The notes beneath the pieces are model-generated. The model saw only the letters and a list, made by a program, of their open reading frames with translations. It ran no database searches and was not told the DNA's origin. A DNA stretch of 64,000 bases from Clostridium aquiflavi. Its GTDB lineage: Bacteria; Bacillota; Clostridia; Clostridiales; Clostridiaceae. This document shows positions 42,975 to 52,140 of the stretch, one piece after another. Within the stretch, counting starts at the first letter, position 1; the number at the start of each line of letters is the position of its first letter. The stretch spans positions 1 through 64,000 of the forward strand of contig NZ_JAVJAN010000008.1 of assembly GCF_031344075.1 (NCBI RefSeq). Direction: 5' to 3'. Made by a program: the position numbers and the translations under genes.

Positions 42975-43000
42975 AAAAAAGAGCACCTGTAAAGGTGCTT
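42975..43000 (-). terminator. rpoD terminator
   Basis: The hairpin AGCACCT/AGGTGCT (42982-42999) is followed on the minus strand by a run of Ts. It begins directly after the rpoD stop codon. Confidence 0.8.
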
Positions 43001-43001
43001 T

Positions 43002-44102
43002 TTAATCTAGGTAATCTTTTAATTTCTTACTTCTTGATGGATGTCTAAGCTTTCTTAATGCTTTAGCTTCAATTTGTCTAATTCTTTCTCTTGTTACATT
43101 AAACTCTTTTCCTACTTCTTCAAGGGTTCTAGCTCTTCCATCATCTAGTCCAAACCTTAGTCTTAGAACTTTTTCTTCTCTTGGAGTTAAAGTATCTAAT
43201 ACATTTATTAATTGTTCTTTCAGCATTGTAAATGCTGCTGCTTCTGCTGGAGCTGGAGCTTCATCGTCTGGTATAAAGTCACCTAAGTGAGAATCTTCTT
43301 CTTCACCAATAGGTGTTTCTAATGATACTGGCTCTTGAGCGATTTTTTGAATTTCACGTACTTTATCTACTGGTAATTCCATTACCTTTGAAATTTCTTC
43401 TGGGAAAGGATCTCTACCTAATTCTTGTAATAATTGTCTTTGAACTCTTATTAACTTATTGATAGTTTCTACCATATGAACTGGTATTCTAATAGTTCTA
43501 GCTTGATCCGCAATGGCTCTAGTTATTGCCTGTCTAATCCACCATGTTGCATAAGTAGAAAATTTAAAACCCTTTCTATAGTCAAATTTCTCTACTGCTT
43601 TTATAAGACCTAAGTTCCCTTCTTGAATTAAGTCTAAGAATAACATACCTCTACCAACATATCTTTTAGCTATACTTACTACTAATCTTAAATTAGCTTC
43701 TGCAAGTTTCTTCTTAGCTACTGGATCGCCTTCTTCAATTCTCTTAGCATAATCTATTTCTTGTTCTGATGATAATAAAGGTACTTTACCTATTTCCTTC
43801 AAGTACATTCTAACAGGGTCATCTATTGCAATTCCTTCTAAAACTGTTAAATCTATCTCTTCTTCAACTTCTGGTGCATCAGTTGCACCACCGATTACTT
43901 CAATTCCCATCATTTCAAGTACTTCATAAATTTTTTCTATTTGCTCTGGACTTAAATCTATATGATCTATTTCATCCATAATTTCTTTATAAGTCAAAGA
44001 ACCATTTTTCTTACCTTTATCAATCAGACCTTTTACCATGGCCATTTTAGCACTTTTATCTTCTTTTCCTTTTTCGGTCTTATTCTTAACTTTTTGCTCC
44101 AT
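43002..44102 (-). CDS. rpoD: RNA polymerase primary sigma factor SigA/RpoD
   Basis: This 366-residue vegetative sigma-70 factor has region 1.2 (DPVRMYLKEIGKVPLL), regions 2.1-2.4 (FSTYATWWIRQAITRAI), region 3 (RIPVHMVETINKL) and region 4.2 helix-turn-helix (TLEEVGKEFNVTRERIRQIE). ATG 44102 follows AGAAGGAGG; longer in-frame starts to 44132 would overlap that site. It lies 29 bases after dnaG in the classic dnaG-rpoD macromolecular-synthesis operon. Confidence 0.98.
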   Translation of the reverse strand: MEQKVKNKTEKGKEDKSAKMAMVKGLIDKGKKNGSLTYKEIMDEIDHIDLSPEQIEKIYEVLEMMGIEVIGGATDAPEVEEEIDLTVLEGIAIDDPVRMYLKEIGKVPLLSSEQEIDYAKRIEEGDPVAKKKLAEANLRLVVSIAKRYVGRGMLFLDLIQEGNLGLIKAVEKFDYRKGFKFSTYATWWIRQAITRAIADQARTIRIPVHMVETINKLIRVQRQLLQELGRDPFPEEISKVMELPVDKVREIQKIAQEPVSLETPIGEEEDSHLGDFIPDDEAPAPAEAAAFTMLKEQLINVLDTLTPREEKVLRLRFGLDDGRARTLEEVGKEFNVTRERIRQIEAKALRKLRHPSRSKKLKDYLD

Positions 44103-44131
44103 ACTTTCTTTACCTCCTTCTGCCATGACCA

Positions 44132-45910
44132 TTAACCTCTCTTTCTTTTTTTCAATATTTCTAAATTTGTTAACTTAACTGCAAGTTTTATAGACTCCTC
44201 AATCATTCCCTTATCTTCCAATCTTTTTTGTTCATTTTTTAAATCATTGATTTCTAATTGTAGTTTAAAACACTTTACTTCATTTAAATAATCATTGATT
44301 AACTTATCTTTGTTACTTAAGTCTAGAATCTCAAGTTCTTTTATCTCAATCCATTCTTTTGAACTTTCAATTTCATCACATCTATTTTCCACATATGATT
44401 CTACATTATTAGAATTTTCATTTTTAGCTTCTAATATTAAAGAATATATTCTTTTATGAGAATCTAATATAAAATCCTCTAAGCTCATACTATCTTTAAT
44501 TTGGTCATAGATTTCTTCGTTTAACATTAATTTAAGTAAAGCTCTTTCCGCTTTTAAATATGCAGGCTCTATATATAATTTTGTTCCAAAATATTCCTTT
44601 TTATTCACATAATTATCTTCTTTTTGGTTTTTTGACATTACTTGTGAAAGTAAATCATATAGTGCCTGTTCTTTTATACCAGTATCTTCTGAAATTTTCT
44701 TTATATATACATCTTTTTCTACTGGATTTAAGTCTGCTAAAATTTCTGCTACTTTTTCTCCATACCTAATTAAATTATTTCTGTCCTTTAAATTTATGCC
44801 TTCTCTTATTCTTTTAATTCTGTATTCAATTAAAGGTAGTGCTTCCCTTGCTAGTTTTAAAAAAGCATCTTTTCCATTACTTCTTACAAACTCATCTGGA
44901 TCTTTTCCTTGTGGAATTACAAGTACCTTAACTTCAAAACCAGAATTTCTAAGTATCTCAAGACCTCTTAAAGTAGCTGTTTGCCCTGCAATATCTGCAT
45001 CATATGATATAATAACATTGTTCGTATATCGCTTTAAGAGTTTAGCTTGATTGTTAGTTAGAGCTGTTCCCAATGACGCAACAACATTTGTTACCCCATA
45101 CTGATGAAGCGTTATTAAGTCCATATACCCTTCAACAATTATCATATAATCCTCTTTAAGCTTGTTTTTGACTGCAAAATTTAATCCATAAAGATTAATT
45201 CCTTTTTGAAATATTGTAGTTTCAGGTGAATTTAAATACTTAGGTTTTGAATCATCTAATACTCTTCCTCCAAACCCAATGACTCTACCTTTCACATCAA
45301 AAACAGGAAACATAACTCGATTTCTAAATCTGTCATATATATTTCCTTTCTCTTGATTTTTTGAAACCAATCCTGCTTCTATTAAAAAGTCATCTTTATA
45401 TCCCTTAGTTCTTAAATAAGTAATCAGATCTCTCCAACTATTCTTAGAATATCCAAGTCCAAACTTCTTTATAGTTGCTTCTTTTATTCCTCTGTTAAGA
45501 AAATAATCTTTTGCTAAATGTATTTTTTGCAAATTAGTAAAGTAATATCTTCCAGTTTCTACATTAATTTTATATAATATCTCCCTCTTTTTAATAAACT
45601 GAGGCGTTTCGTTAGAATGTAGATTTATAGGAATATTAGCTTTATTAGCTAAATACTTTACCGCTTCTACAAATGTAAGATTTTTTTGTTTCATAATAAA
45701 GGTTAAAACATTACCAGCTTCTCCACATGCAAAACATTTATATATTTGCTTTTCTTGCGAAACGCTAAATGATGGTGTTTTATCACTATGAAACGGACAT
45801 AACCCTATATAATTTTTTCCTGTTCTCTTTAATCTTACACTTTCTGATATAATATCCACTATATCAGTTTGTTCTTTTACTTTTTCAATAATTTCTTGTG
45901 GAATTTGCAA
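44132..45910 (-). CDS. dnaG: DNA primase
   Basis: This 592-residue primase makes RNA primers at replication forks. The N-terminal zinc finger (CPFHSDKTPSF then CFACG, about residues 37-65), the core EGYMDLITLHQYG and SYDADIAGQTATLRG (TOPRIM) and the helicase-binding C-terminal part are complete. It is first in the operon with rpoD, and an AT-rich gap of about 250 bases upstream probably holds the promoter. Confidence 0.98.
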   Translation of the reverse strand: MQIPQEIIEKVKEQTDIVDIISESVRLKRTGKNYIGLCPFHSDKTPSFSVSQEKQIYKCFACGEAGNVLTFIMKQKNLTFVEAVKYLANKANIPINLHSNETPQFIKKREILYKINVETGRYYFTNLQKIHLAKDYFLNRGIKEATIKKFGLGYSKNSWRDLITYLRTKGYKDDFLIEAGLVSKNQEKGNIYDRFRNRVMFPVFDVKGRVIGFGGRVLDDSKPKYLNSPETTIFQKGINLYGLNFAVKNKLKEDYMIIVEGYMDLITLHQYGVTNVVASLGTALTNNQAKLLKRYTNNVIISYDADIAGQTATLRGLEILRNSGFEVKVLVIPQGKDPDEFVRSNGKDAFLKLAREALPLIEYRIKRIREGINLKDRNNLIRYGEKVAEILADLNPVEKDVYIKKISEDTGIKEQALYDLLSQVMSKNQKEDNYVNKKEYFGTKLYIEPAYLKAERALLKLMLNEEIYDQIKDSMSLEDFILDSHKRIYSLILEAKNENSNNVESYVENRCDEIESSKEWIEIKELEILDLSNKDKLINDYLNEVKCFKLQLEINDLKNEQKRLEDKGMIEESIKLAVKLTNLEILKKRKRG

Positions 45911-46160
45911 GGAGACATCTCCCTCCTTACTTAATTTTTCAACAATTATATAATATTCGACATCATACTCACTTTTCCTTCTTAATTATCCAAAAAAATT
46001 TTTTTATATTATGTCATTGAATTAATAATTCTTTTTTTTACCTTATAATCCTCTTTTTTCATTACAAAATTTGTTTGCCCAATTTATTGGTATTTTATAC
46101 TACAAGAATACATTAGATATTCTTGATTCTAGCTTTACCATTATAAATTTATTTAAACAG

Positions 46161-47189
46161 CTAATATATTACTAATTTAGGAACATACAATCTATTAAAC
46201 AAAGATAAACAGTAATCATCGCTCATTCCAGCTATATAATCTGCAACACCTCTTTCTAAACCTTCTTTTTCTACTATATCCTTATATAATTCCGGCATTT
46301 CTTCCGGTTTATTACTATAGTAATTTAAAAGTTGCCTTAATATAAATTTCGCCTTATCTCTTTCCACCTTTAATGTATCTCCTAAATATATATTTTCAAA
46401 CATAAATTTTCTAAGTTTAATCATTATTTCTTCAGTTTCTTCATCTAAGGAAACTTTCTTGATTCCATTTTCAATATTATTGTTTGATGTTTTTATAAAA
46501 TTTTTAATTAATTTTTCCATTCTCTCATCTGAAGAATTACCTAATACTTTTTTTATATCACTTGGAATATCACTTTCTTTTAATAAGCCAGCTCTTATGG
46601 AATCATCTATATCATGATTTAAATAAGCAATTTTATCACTATACTTTACTACAGTGCCTTCTAATGTTAATGATTTATTACTTTTCCCACCAAATCCACT
46701 ATGATTTAGTATTCCATCAAGAACTTCTTTACTTAAATTAAGTCCTTCTCCATCATTCTCCAACTTATTTACAACTCTAACACTTTGCTCATTATGCCTA
46801 AAGCCTTCTTCTAAGTATTCATTTAAAACCTCTTCTCCATTATGTGCAAATGCAACATGACCTAAATCATGTCCTAACGCTATAGCTTCAATTAAATTTT
46901 CATTTAATCCGATACCAACGCCTATGTTCCTAGCTACTTGTGCAACTTCTAAGGTATGAGTTAATCTGGTTCTATAATGATCACCAAATGTTTTTATATA
47001 TACCTGAGTTTTATGTTTTAATCTTCTAAATGACTTACTATGAATAATTCTGTCTCTATCAATCATATAGCAAGTTCTAATATCATCATCATCTTCTTGT
47101 TTATTCCTTCCTAAAGAGTGAGAGGAAAAAGAGGCTTCCTTAATAAATGTCAAGTTTTCAAAATACTCAATTTTTTCCCTTATATTCAT
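46161..47189 (-). CDS. dGTP triphosphohydrolase-like HD protein
   Basis: This 342-residue protein is of the deoxyguanosinetriphosphate triphosphohydrolase-like family. The HD metal site is visible in RTRLTHTLEVAQVARNI and ALGHDLGHVAFAHNGE, with NHDIDDSIRAG downstream. It begins RDRIIHSKSFRRLKHKTQVY. The gene is full length for the shorter (type 2) form. The start ATG 47189 follows GAGGTG. It commonly precedes dnaG in clostridia, as here. The exact nucleotide substrate is not certain. Confidence 0.93.
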   Translation of the reverse strand: MNIREKIEYFENLTFIKEASFSSHSLGRNKQEDDDDIRTCYMIDRDRIIHSKSFRRLKHKTQVYIKTFGDHYRTRLTHTLEVAQVARNIGVGIGLNENLIEAIALGHDLGHVAFAHNGEEVLNEYLEEGFRHNEQSVRVVNKLENDGEGLNLSKEVLDGILNHSGFGGKSNKSLTLEGTVVKYSDKIAYLNHDIDDSIRAGLLKESDIPSDIKKVLGNSSDERMEKLIKNFIKTSNNNIENGIKKVSLDEETEEIMIKLRKFMFENIYLGDTLKVERDKAKFILRQLLNYYSNKPEEMPELYKDIVEKEGLERGVADYIAGMSDDYCLSLFNRLYVPKLVIY

Positions 47190-47375
47190 ATACTTCACCT
47201 CTTCTTATCTATTCTATATATATCATTAAAATCCTTTATAAATTCATAAAATTATTATTTACCAAAACCTTATTAATTATTGTTATACTTTAATTTTTTA
47301 TTTCCTTTTTTATGTATATTTATAGTTTTTTATTAATATCATAGTAATGAATAAATTTATAAGGAGAAGTATTTT

Positions 47376-48443
47376 ATGGAACCAGAATTAAATTTATTAG
47401 AAAAATCAAATCTATCACCTGATATAATAAAAAACACTGTTTTAAAACATTATAATTTACAAAATGCTAAGGTAGACGTAGTTAAATTTAAAGATACTGC
47501 TAAACAAAGAGCTGTATATAAAGTAGAAGCTAATAATAAATGCTATTGTTTAAAAAAAGTTTATTATGATTTACCCGATTTACTATATGTATATTCTGCT
47601 AATGAATGGGTTTACAGATACGGTATACAAGTTCCAAAATTTATTCCCACTACTGATAATAATAGATTTGTATCTTATTCAGACATGCTATTTATACTAA
47701 CACCTTGGATTGACGGTGTAAAATGTAATTTTGATGATCTAAACCACGTTATACTTTCTATAAAAAAACTTGCTAATATGCATCTAATTTCAACAGATTT
47801 TCAACCTATTCTAGGAAGTTCATATAAGGTAGGTCTTGATGATTACTACATATCAACCTTAAAACATTTTGAACAATTATTAACTATATCTAATCAAGCT
47901 TTCAAATATAAGGATGATTTTTCTAAAGAATTTATATCTAATTTTGATGTTAATTTATATCTTGCAAAACTCTCTTTAGATATAGCTTACAATATTGATA
48001 ATGAAGACTTAAGCACTTCATTATGTCATGGTGATTATGTAAATAAGAATATAATTTTCACTAAAGATTTAGAAACATGCATAATAGATTTTGATAAATG
48101 TAAAATCGATTATTGCGCTAAAGACTTAGCTTACTTTATGCGTAGACTTCTTAAACGTGAAAATACAAATTGGAATGTTGATTTAGCTTTATCTATAATA
48201 AAAACCTATAATGAAATCTTTAAATTAACACCTTCTGATTTAAGATATTTATTATCCTATATTTGTTTTCCTCAAAAATATTGGAGAATTTCAAGGGATT
48301 ATTATAGAAATATATCAAAATGCAATAAAACTGCCTTTTTAACACTCTTAAAAAATACAACATCAAAGAGTACTACTCAATATAACTTTGCATTAGAATT
48401 ACTGATGAATATAAAAAATGAATTTAATATACTTTTGGTATAA
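47376..48443 (+). CDS. CotS-family spore coat kinase-like protein
   Basis: This 355-residue protein has an aminoglycoside-phosphotransferase-like fold of the CotS/YutH group. Visible are the N-lobe FKDTAKQRAVYKVEA with the conserved lysine in CYCLKKV, the catalytic loop LCHGDYVNKNIIF and the DFDKCKID metal motif. Members are spore coat proteins, some with sugar or protein kinase activity. ATG follows AAGGAG. It is transcribed alone, divergent from the dgt-like gene. Confidence 0.87.
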   Translation: MEPELNLLEKSNLSPDIIKNTVLKHYNLQNAKVDVVKFKDTAKQRAVYKVEANNKCYCLKKVYYDLPDLLYVYSANEWVYRYGIQVPKFIPTTDNNRFVSYSDMLFILTPWIDGVKCNFDDLNHVILSIKKLANMHLISTDFQPILGSSYKVGLDDYYISTLKHFEQLLTISNQAFKYKDDFSKEFISNFDVNLYLAKLSLDIAYNIDNEDLSTSLCHGDYVNKNIIFTKDLETCIIDFDKCKIDYCAKDLAYFMRRLLKRENTNWNVDLALSIIKTYNEIFKLTPSDLRYLLSYICFPQKYWRISRDYYRNISKCNKTAFLTLLKNTTSKSTTQYNFALELLMNIKNEFNILLV

Positions 48444-48464
48444 AAAAGTGGCTGTACCACTTTT
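48444..48464 (+). terminator. Terminator of the CotS-like gene
   Basis: AAAAGTGG/CCACTTTT stem (48444-48451 and 48457-48464) with a five-base loop directly after the stop codon. The T-tail is only the stem's own TTTT. Confidence 0.6.
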
Positions 48465-48556
48465 ACTTCGTGGTTAGTATTTTTACTATTCAATATTCCT
48501 AAGACCATTGATATTATTAAACTTAAGCAAATAAAAATTTTATAATTTTTTGTACA

Positions 48557-48597
48557 ATAAAAAACACGCAATGGAATTTACCATTACGTGCTTTTTA
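48557..48597. terminator. Hairpin in the gap between CotS-like gene and ABC operon
   Basis: The inverted repeat around CACGCAATGG and CCATTACGTG has A-runs left and T-runs right. It may end transcription in either direction between the converging CotS-like gene and the ABC operon. Apart from this and the fragment at 48632, the 348-base gap shows nothing. Confidence 0.6.
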
Positions 48598-48631
48598 TAT
48601 TTTATTTCAACATATAATTTATCTTTTACTA

Positions 48632-48667
48632 TTATCTACTATTTTTAACCTGAGCTTGTACTACTGC
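48632..48667 (-). pseudogene. Possible remnant of a ppdK 3' end
   Basis: The minus strand reads A-V-V-Q-A-Q-V-K-N-S-R-stop; ppdK at 52141 ends A-A-A-Q-A-Q-V-K-N-K-R-Q-M-stop. About 28 of 36 bases match, mostly with transitions and synonymous changes. Upstream of these codons the frame closes quickly. It may be a decayed duplication or a chance match. Confidence 0.35.
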
Positions 48668-48791
48668 TATCATATACAATGAATTTCTGTATTTAATATA
48701 TCTGAATTACCTTTTCCTAAATCATCAATACCACTTTTCAGAAGGTTTTTTATTTATCTCTTTGATTTACTCATAATCAAAATATCTTGAA

Positions 48792-49745
48792 CTATTTATA
48801 TAGTAATTCTTTAACATCAACTTTAGTTTCTTGAAGTCCATTTTGTATTAAAAATTCTTGTGTTTCTTCTAATGATTTCATATCAGCATCTGTTATTTCT
48901 AAAGAAAAATCATACCATGCATACATTTCTTTTGTTTCTTCAACTGTTAAACCAACCTCATTTGCAACCTTTTCCATTGCTTCTTCATAATTTGATTTTA
49001 TATAATTTAATGTTTCTTCTTCTACTTTTAAAAATCTTTTAACTATTTCTGGGTTTTTTTCCGCAAATTCTTTGCTTACTGCTGTTACAATAATTCCATC
49101 AACTAATCCTTCACCATTAGCTATAACTCTACTACCTGAATTTATTGCCTTTAGTGCAGTTGGTCCTGCAATCAAGGCAGCATCTATACTTCCATCTTCT
49201 AACGCTGTAGCTGCATCTGCAATTCCCATATTAATAAATTCTACATCATCAATACTACATCCTTCACTTTGTAAAGATGCAATTAATACTTGATGTAATA
49301 TTGTTCCCTTAGGTCCAGCTACCTTTTTACCTACTAAATCTTTTACTGACGTAATAGCTTCATTTTTAGCCAAAATCATAAATCCTTTTGGAGATCTACT
49401 ATATGTGTTTAATATTTCTAGTTCAACGCCATTTGATGCTGCAATTAATGCAGATGTGCCACCTAGAGCATGTAAAAAGTCCAATTCTCCTGCTGCTAAA
49501 GCTTGAGTTTGATCTGGTCCTGATGTTATTTCATGAAAATTAACTGTAATACCATCATCAGCAAATTCATTACTAAATAGATTATCATTTTTTTGAAGAA
49601 TAGATGGTACATTTAGTGGTGCTTTTACATATGTAAGATTTATCTCTTTTAATTCATTATTTGTTTTTGTAGTTTTACACCCAATTATACTTGTTGTAAC
49701 CAATGTTAATGTTAATACTGTAGTTAATATCTTTTTTAAATTCAT
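48792..49745 (-). CDS. ABC transporter substrate-binding lipoprotein (NMT1/SsuA-like)
   Basis: This 317-residue exported lipoprotein has a signal peptide with lipobox IIGC (cysteine at residue 23). The mature part is an NMT1/SsuA/ThiY-type type II periplasmic binding protein with SGPDQTQALAAGELDFLHALGG, KDLVGKKVAGPKGTILHQVL and VKRFLKVEEETLNYI. The family binds sulfonates, nitrate, thiamine precursors or related ligands. It is the last gene of a four-gene operon with a Fur-like box upstream, so the ligand may be linked to iron metabolism. The ligand cannot be assigned. Confidence 0.85.
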   Translation of the reverse strand: MNLKKILTTVLTLTLVTTSIIGCKTTKTNNELKEINLTYVKAPLNVPSILQKNDNLFSNEFADDGITVNFHEITSGPDQTQALAAGELDFLHALGGTSALIAASNGVELEILNTYSRSPKGFMILAKNEAITSVKDLVGKKVAGPKGTILHQVLIASLQSEGCSIDDVEFINMGIADAATALEDGSIDAALIAGPTALKAINSGSRVIANGEGLVDGIIVTAVSKEFAEKNPEIVKRFLKVEEETLNYIKSNYEEAMEKVANEVGLTVEETKEMYAWYDFSLEITDADMKSLEETQEFLIQNGLQETKVDVKELLYK

Positions 49746-49767
49746 TTTTTATCTCCTGTTCTTTCTA

Positions 49768-50481
49768 TTATTTATATCTTAATATTTTTAAAATTTCTTT
49801 TTTCAATTTAATATTTTCTAAAGCATCATTATTTTGTTGCTTTACATTAAATTGTTTAAGATTCATGTCACTTGTAAACACAATAATATTTGTACCTATA
49901 GTTAAAGCTTCATCTATGTCGTGAGTTACAAAAATAACTCCCTTATTAGTAGCCTTATGAATTGCTATTACCTCATTTTGCATATCCATTCGTGTAAAAT
50001 AATCTAATGCCGAAAAAGGTTCATCCATTAATAAAAAATCTGGTTCAAATGAAAGTGCTCGTGCAATACTTACCCTTTGTGCCATTCCCCCTGATAATTC
50101 ATTAGGGTATGAATTTCTAAACTTCTCTAACCGCATCATGGAAAGATATAACTCTATATCTTTCTTGGAAGATTTTCTATGAAAATTTATATTTTCACTA
50201 ACATTTAACCATGGCATAAGTCGACTTTCTTGAAATACCAATCCAACCTTAGGTTTTATTTTTTTATCTCCTTTAATAAATTCAATATTTCCATTACTTA
50301 ATTCCTCTAACCCTGCAATAATTCTTAATAATGTAGTTTTTCCACAACCACTTGCACCAAGTATTACAGTAATATCTTCTGAATATATATCTAATGAAAT
50401 ATCTTCTAATACTACATGTTCCTGTCCATTTATTTCATATATCTTATTAACATTTTTTAATTTATATTTTGAGCTATTCAT
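49768..50481 (-). CDS. ABC transporter ATP-binding protein (SsuB/TauB-like)
   Basis: This 237-residue ATPase has Walker A GASGCGKTT, the Q-loop FQESRLMPW, signature LSGGMAQRVSIARA and Walker B FLLMDEPFSALD. The sequence type is that of nitrate/sulfonate/taurine importers. It overlaps the permease gene end by eight bases and is 22 bases before the binding protein gene. Confidence 0.9.
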   Translation of the reverse strand: MNSSKYKLKNVNKIYEINGQEHVVLEDISLDIYSEDITVILGASGCGKTTLLRIIAGLEELSNGNIEFIKGDKKIKPKVGLVFQESRLMPWLNVSENINFHRKSSKKDIELYLSMMRLEKFRNSYPNELSGGMAQRVSIARALSFEPDFLLMDEPFSALDYFTRMDMQNEVIAIHKATNKGVIFVTHDIDEALTIGTNIIVFTSDMNLKQFNVKQQNNDALENIKLKKEILKILRYK

Positions 50482-51238
50482 ATGCTTCCACCGTCTTCCC
50501 TTTGCTTACTTTTTTAACAAGCTTAGCAAATAAAAAGTCACAAATTACACCTAATACTCCAATTACTATAATCCCTACTATTACAATATCAGTTCTAGAC
50601 ATTTCTTTACCATCTGAAATAAGATAACCAAGACCTGATGATGCTGCAATTAATTCTGCACCAATAATAGCCCTAAAGCTATAACCTAATGATAACTTTA
50701 ATCCAACCACTATATCTAATAATGCATTAGGAATGATTATTCTTGTTATTATTTGTAATCTATTTATTTCAAATGCTTTTCCAACTTCTATTAATTTAGG
50801 ATCACAATTACGAATTCCCTTTAATGTGCTTGTGAATATTGGGAAAAATGCTGCTAAAACAATAATTATTATTTTAGTGCTTTCTCCTATTCCAAACCAT
50901 AAAATTAGCATTGGTATCATTGCTAAAGGTGGAACATTTCTTAAAAAGTTTAATATTACCTTCCAATACTCATATATATTGTTATTCATTCCAAATGCTA
51001 TTCCCAATGGAATTCCAATTACTGCACTAATTCCAAATCCAATAAATACACGTCTCATGCTAGTATAAATATGTATAAAAATACTTCCATTCTGAATCAT
51101 ATTTATGAATGTATTAAATACTTTTTGGGGTGTTGGTAATATATAACTACTCCAAATTCCTATATCACAAACAATCTGCCAGGCAGCTAATAAGATTATA
51201 AAAATTAAATATCCTTTTATATGTTTCCATATCTTCAT
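50474..51238 (-). CDS. ABC transporter permease (SsuC/TauC-like)
   Basis: This 254-residue permease has about six membrane helices and the EAA-type loop (about residues 160-180, IEVGKAFEINRLQIITRIIIP). Conserved FLRNVPPLAMIPMLILWFGIGE is typical of the nitrate/sulfonate/taurine type. It starts directly after the Cys-rich gene stop. Confidence 0.92.
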   Translation of the reverse strand: MKIWKHIKGYLIFIILLAAWQIVCDIGIWSSYILPTPQKVFNTFINMIQNGSIFIHIYTSMRRVFIGFGISAVIGIPLGIAFGMNNNIYEYWKVILNFLRNVPPLAMIPMLILWFGIGESTKIIIIVLAAFFPIFTSTLKGIRNCDPKLIEVGKAFEINRLQIITRIIIPNALLDIVVGLKLSLGYSFRAIIGAELIAASSGLGYLISDGKEMSRTDIVIVGIIVIGVLGVICDFLFAKLVKKVSKGKTVEAYE

Positions 51239-51856
51239 TTATAGACCATCTCCATTATTACATCCATCTTTACAATATAACATTTCTATAATATCATATT
51301 TCTTTTGATTTTTTTTAATAGCTGAAATTATCATATCTTCATTTGATAATTTCAATACGTTTTCAAATGTATTATCAAAAAATCCTAATGGTATTGGTGA
51401 TGCTTTAATTTTGCCTAAAGATTTCATTTCTTCGCTTTCAATAAACTCTTTCCATGTTAATACTATAATTTCTTTTTTATCTTCTAACTTTTTTGCAGTA
51501 AAATCTCTTAGTTGAGTACATGGACATGTAATAATTAAAGAATCGTTTTCTTTAGATATATATTTATCATATAAAACTCTTGATGTTCTAATTAAAATTG
51601 GTTCAATATCTGGAACATCATATCCATCTGTTAATTCATATTCTTTTAATACTTTAATAGTTTGTGGACATCTACAATCTAAAATAGTATTTTTATTTTT
51701 CTCTGCATATGATTTATATTGTTTTTTCACATAATCTAACTGTGATTCACAGCTTACTAATACATAACCCTTTTTAATCAACGCTTCTTCTATTGTATTT
51801 ATATCTTTTCCATACATCTTCTCCGCTACGGGATTAATCCATAAAAATTTGCTCAT
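51239..51856 (-). CDS. Cys-rich ABC-operon protein with hydrogenase-like C-terminal motif
   Basis: This 205-residue soluble protein is the first gene of the transporter operon. Cysteines occur in three motifs: LDCRCPQ (about 62-68), ITCPCTQ (about 110-116) and the C-terminal CKDGCNNGDGL. The last resembles the C-terminal Cys pattern of iron-only hydrogenase-like proteins. Metal or Fe-S binding is therefore plausible. It has no signal peptide. It abuts the permease gene by one base, so function is tied to the transporter. A Fur-like box overlaps its promoter. I do not know the family's biochemical role. Confidence 0.7.
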   Translation of the reverse strand: MSKFLWINPVAEKMYGKDINTIEEALIKKGYVLVSCESQLDYVKKQYKSYAEKNKNTILDCRCPQTIKVLKEYELTDGYDVPDIEPILIRTSRVLYDKYISKENDSLIITCPCTQLRDFTAKKLEDKKEIIVLTWKEFIESEEMKSLGKIKASPIPLGFFDNTFENVLKLSNEDMIISAIKKNQKKYDIIEMLYCKDGCNNGDGL

Positions 51857-51870
51857 TTTTTCCCCTTATT

Positions 51871-51889
51871 GATTTTGATTATCATTTTC
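51871..51889 (-). promoter_or_regulatory. Fur-box-like operator
   Basis: GATTTTGATTATCATTTTC agrees with the 19-bp Fur consensus GATAATGATAATCATTATC at 15 of 19 positions. It lies between the -10 element and the ribosome site of the operon, where binding would block transcription. Confidence 0.7.
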
Positions 51890-51895
51890 TTTATA

Positions 51896-51925
51896 ATTAT
51901 ACTGTCTCCCATTATAGCATGTCAA
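51896..51925 (-). promoter_or_regulatory. Promoter of the Cys-rich/ABC operon
   Basis: Minus-strand TTGACA (51920-51925) and TATAAT (51896-51901), both consensus, with 18 bases between them. This is the strongest vegetative promoter I see in the window. Confidence 0.75.
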
Positions 51926-52140
51926 CTTTTTTATTAAATTTAACTTTTAATAAGTTTCTTACTTTTAGCATTTTACTCCAAGTAAAATTTTCATTAATAA
52001 ATTGCATAAAAATAGAGCATTATACTTAAAATCAATACTGAAATTAAGTTATAATACCCTATAATTTTATAATGAAATATGCTCTAACCCCTCATTATAT
52101 AAGACTTTTTTTGATAAATTACATTTTTTATTAACTTCTC

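Noticed and set aside
48792..51238. Firm assignment as ssuABC sulfonate transporter
   Set aside because: The protein family also serves other ligands, no sulfonate monooxygenase genes are near, and the Fur-like box and Cys-rich partner point elsewhere.
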